Program-made: the position numbers and the translations under genes
In this document: piece by piece, positions 21,942 through 22,691 of the stretch
How the letters are laid out: every line of letters starts with the position of its first letter
How positions within the stretch are numbered: the stretch's first letter is position 1
The notes under the pieces: model-generated
Database searches by the model: none
What the model was told of the DNA's origin: nothing
What the model saw: only the letters and a program-made list of their open reading frames with translations
DNA from: JBBQDZ01 sp038320185
Lineage (GTDB): Bacteria > Actinomycetota > Thermoleophilia > Gaiellales > Gaiellaceae
Reading direction: 5' to 3'
Assembly: GCA_038320185.1 (NCBI GenBank)
Contig: JBBQDZ010000016.1
Location: 1-22,691, forward strand
DNA: 22,691 nt

Positions 21942-21972
21942 GGGGCGACCTCGCCGGGACCCGTCGCGGCGC

Positions 21973-21978
21973 TAGGAT
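21973..21978 (+). promoter_or_regulatory. Probable -10 box TAGGAT
   Basis: TAGGAT ends 7 nt before the GTG at 21986, matching the leaderless spacing seen elsewhere in the window. AGGAT could also be read as a weak ribosome binding site, so the two readings compete. Confidence 0.5.
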
Positions 21979-21985
21979 CGAAAAC

Positions 21986-22405
21986 GTGCGTCTCGCCCTT
22001 CCGATCGCCGCCCTACTCGCAGGGACCGTGCTGGTCTCGGGCGCCGGTGCCCGCAATTCCGTCTTCTCCGAGTTCAAGACCCCTTCGGGGAACATCGGCT
22101 GCGTCTACACGAGCGCGCCCGCCGAGCTTCGCTGCGATATCGGCAGCGGTCTCAACCCACGCCCCGCCCAGCCTGCCAGCTGCGACCTCGACTTCGGCGA
22201 CTCGCTCGTCATGCCCAAGTTCGGCCGCGTCGGAATCGGGTGCCACGGCGACACCGCGCGCGACCCGCGCGCGCCGATCCTCGCCTACGGTCGAACCTGG
22301 GTGCGCGGAGGATTCTCCTGCACGTCGCGCACGACCGGACTCACGTGCCGTAACCCCGGCAACCACGGCTTCTTCCTGAGCCGCGAGAGCTGGCGGCGCT
22401 TCTAG
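21986..22405 (+). CDS. Secreted cysteine-containing small protein, DUF6636-like
   Basis: 139 residues from GTG. A short Sec signal peptide (MRLALPIAALLAGTVLVSGAGA, cleavage near 22-23) precedes a compact domain with six cysteines. The pattern FKTPSGNIGCVYTS...LRCDI...CDLDFGDSLVM...GIGCHGD...GGFSCTSRTTGLTCRNPGNHGFFLSRESW resembles the TPSGNIxC ... GLTCxNxxGHGF family I know as DUF6636, common in actinobacteria and of unknown function; the name is from memory. An even cysteine number suggests disulfides outside the membrane. It lies 44 bases after the PASTA gene and probably has its own promoter. Confidence 0.8.
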   Translation: MRLALPIAALLAGTVLVSGAGARNSVFSEFKTPSGNIGCVYTSAPAELRCDIGSGLNPRPAQPASCDLDFGDSLVMPKFGRVGIGCHGDTARDPRAPILAYGRTWVRGGFSCTSRTTGLTCRNPGNHGFFLSRESWRRF

Positions 22406-22414
22406 CGCGCCGCC
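22392..22414 (+). terminator. GC-rich stem-loop across the stop codon
   Basis: GGCGGCG (22392-22398) and CGCCGCC (22408-22414) form a 7-bp stem around a 9-base loop that includes the TAG stop of the preceding gene. No T-tract follows, so it is at most a transcript-stabilising structure or a weak terminator. Confidence 0.3.
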
Positions 22415-22493
22415 GGACGCGCCGAAGCAGTCGGTTACGGACGAGATCCTCTCGACCGAGGTCTTCGCGTACGACCGACCCCACGGTGGGGGC

Positions 22494-22637
22494 ATGATCC
22501 GAAAGACCTATCTCGAACGCGGACGACCCGTCGTCGTACTCGCGCGCTGGAGCGGCGGCGGCCCGCGGACCGTCCTGATCAGACGGGAGTCCGGCGAGCT
22601 CGTCGTGCGGCCCTTCCGCGGTCTCCGAACGACATGA
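22494..22637 (+). CDS. Small basic protein of 47 residues, function unknown
   Basis: ATG at 22494 is preceded by a GGTGGGGG run and encodes MIRKTYLERGRPVVVLARWSGGGPRTVLIRRESGELVVRPFRGLRTT. The alternating hydrophobic and charged pattern (RPVVVLARW, RTVLIRRESGELVVRPF) predicts a small beta barrel-like or strand-rich fold, and the net charge is strongly positive. I do not recognise a named family. It looks like a genuine small protein because the strand pattern is regular and the frame ends cleanly. A 90-base gap separates it from the upstream gene, and the 54 bases after it to the window edge show nothing. Confidence 0.55.
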   Translation: MIRKTYLERGRPVVVLARWSGGGPRTVLIRRESGELVVRPFRGLRTT

Positions 22638-22691
22638 TGTCCCGAGCAGCTCGAGCGGTGCCAGCCAGCCGGGACTGACGACACGGAAAGG

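Overview
The window comes from a high-GC bacterium, most likely a deep-branching actinobacterium of the Thermoleophilia (Gaiellales/Solirubrobacterales) type. The reasons are the codon bias towards G/C at third positions, frequent GTG starts, PASTA-domain wall proteins, a GatCAB amidotransferase operon and several GTG genes preceded at 6-8 nt by a TAnnnT box (probable leaderless mRNAs). The lineage is an inference from gene content; no marker gene here settles it. Gene density is very high, no gap reaches 300 bases, and most of the window is housekeeping. I saw no CRISPR array, tRNA, rRNA, prophage or complete insertion sequence.

Layout. 2-967 (+) is the C-terminal part of a class A penicillin-binding protein with two PASTA repeats, cut by the window edge. 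942-3156 (-) is a three-gene unit: a RemA/DUF370-like small protein, an MFS exporter and an alkyladenine DNA glycosylase. 3202-3372 is a hairpin-forming, MITE-like element flanked by a CCTAAG duplication. 3368-8664 (-) is a tight five-gene amino-acid operon: class V aminotransferase, serA, ybaK-type deacylase, ilvE, and a DegT-family PLP enzyme. 8752-12781 (+) is a membrane protein coupled by ATGA overlaps to a MacB/LolD-type ATPase and an 854-residue FtsX/MacB-type permease.

12788-18711 (-) runs, in transcription order, from a diiron ferritin-like protein through folD, a cold-shock protein with its own terminator, gatC, gatA, a 21-codon relay ORF, gatB and an unrecognised 88-residue protein coupled to gatB, to a small membrane ORF with no normal start codon. 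18901-20118 (+) is a class I-like HMG-CoA reductase homologue transcribed away from the diiron gene. A 260-base structured leader then precedes an orphan PASTA protein (20379-21941), a secreted cysteine-rich small protein (21986-22405) and a 47-residue basic protein (22494-22637).

Themes. The serA operon joins serine synthesis with branched-chain transamination and tRNA proofreading. The gat operon supplies Gln-tRNA(Gln)/Asn-tRNA(Asn), and folD feeds one-carbon metabolism. PASTA proteins at both ends concern the cell wall. No convincing new multi-gene system is visible. The observations most worth following are the MITE-like palindrome, the repeated leaderless-promoter pattern, the mini-ORF relay between gatA and gatB, the unknown protein coupled to gatB, and the divergent HMG-CoA reductase.
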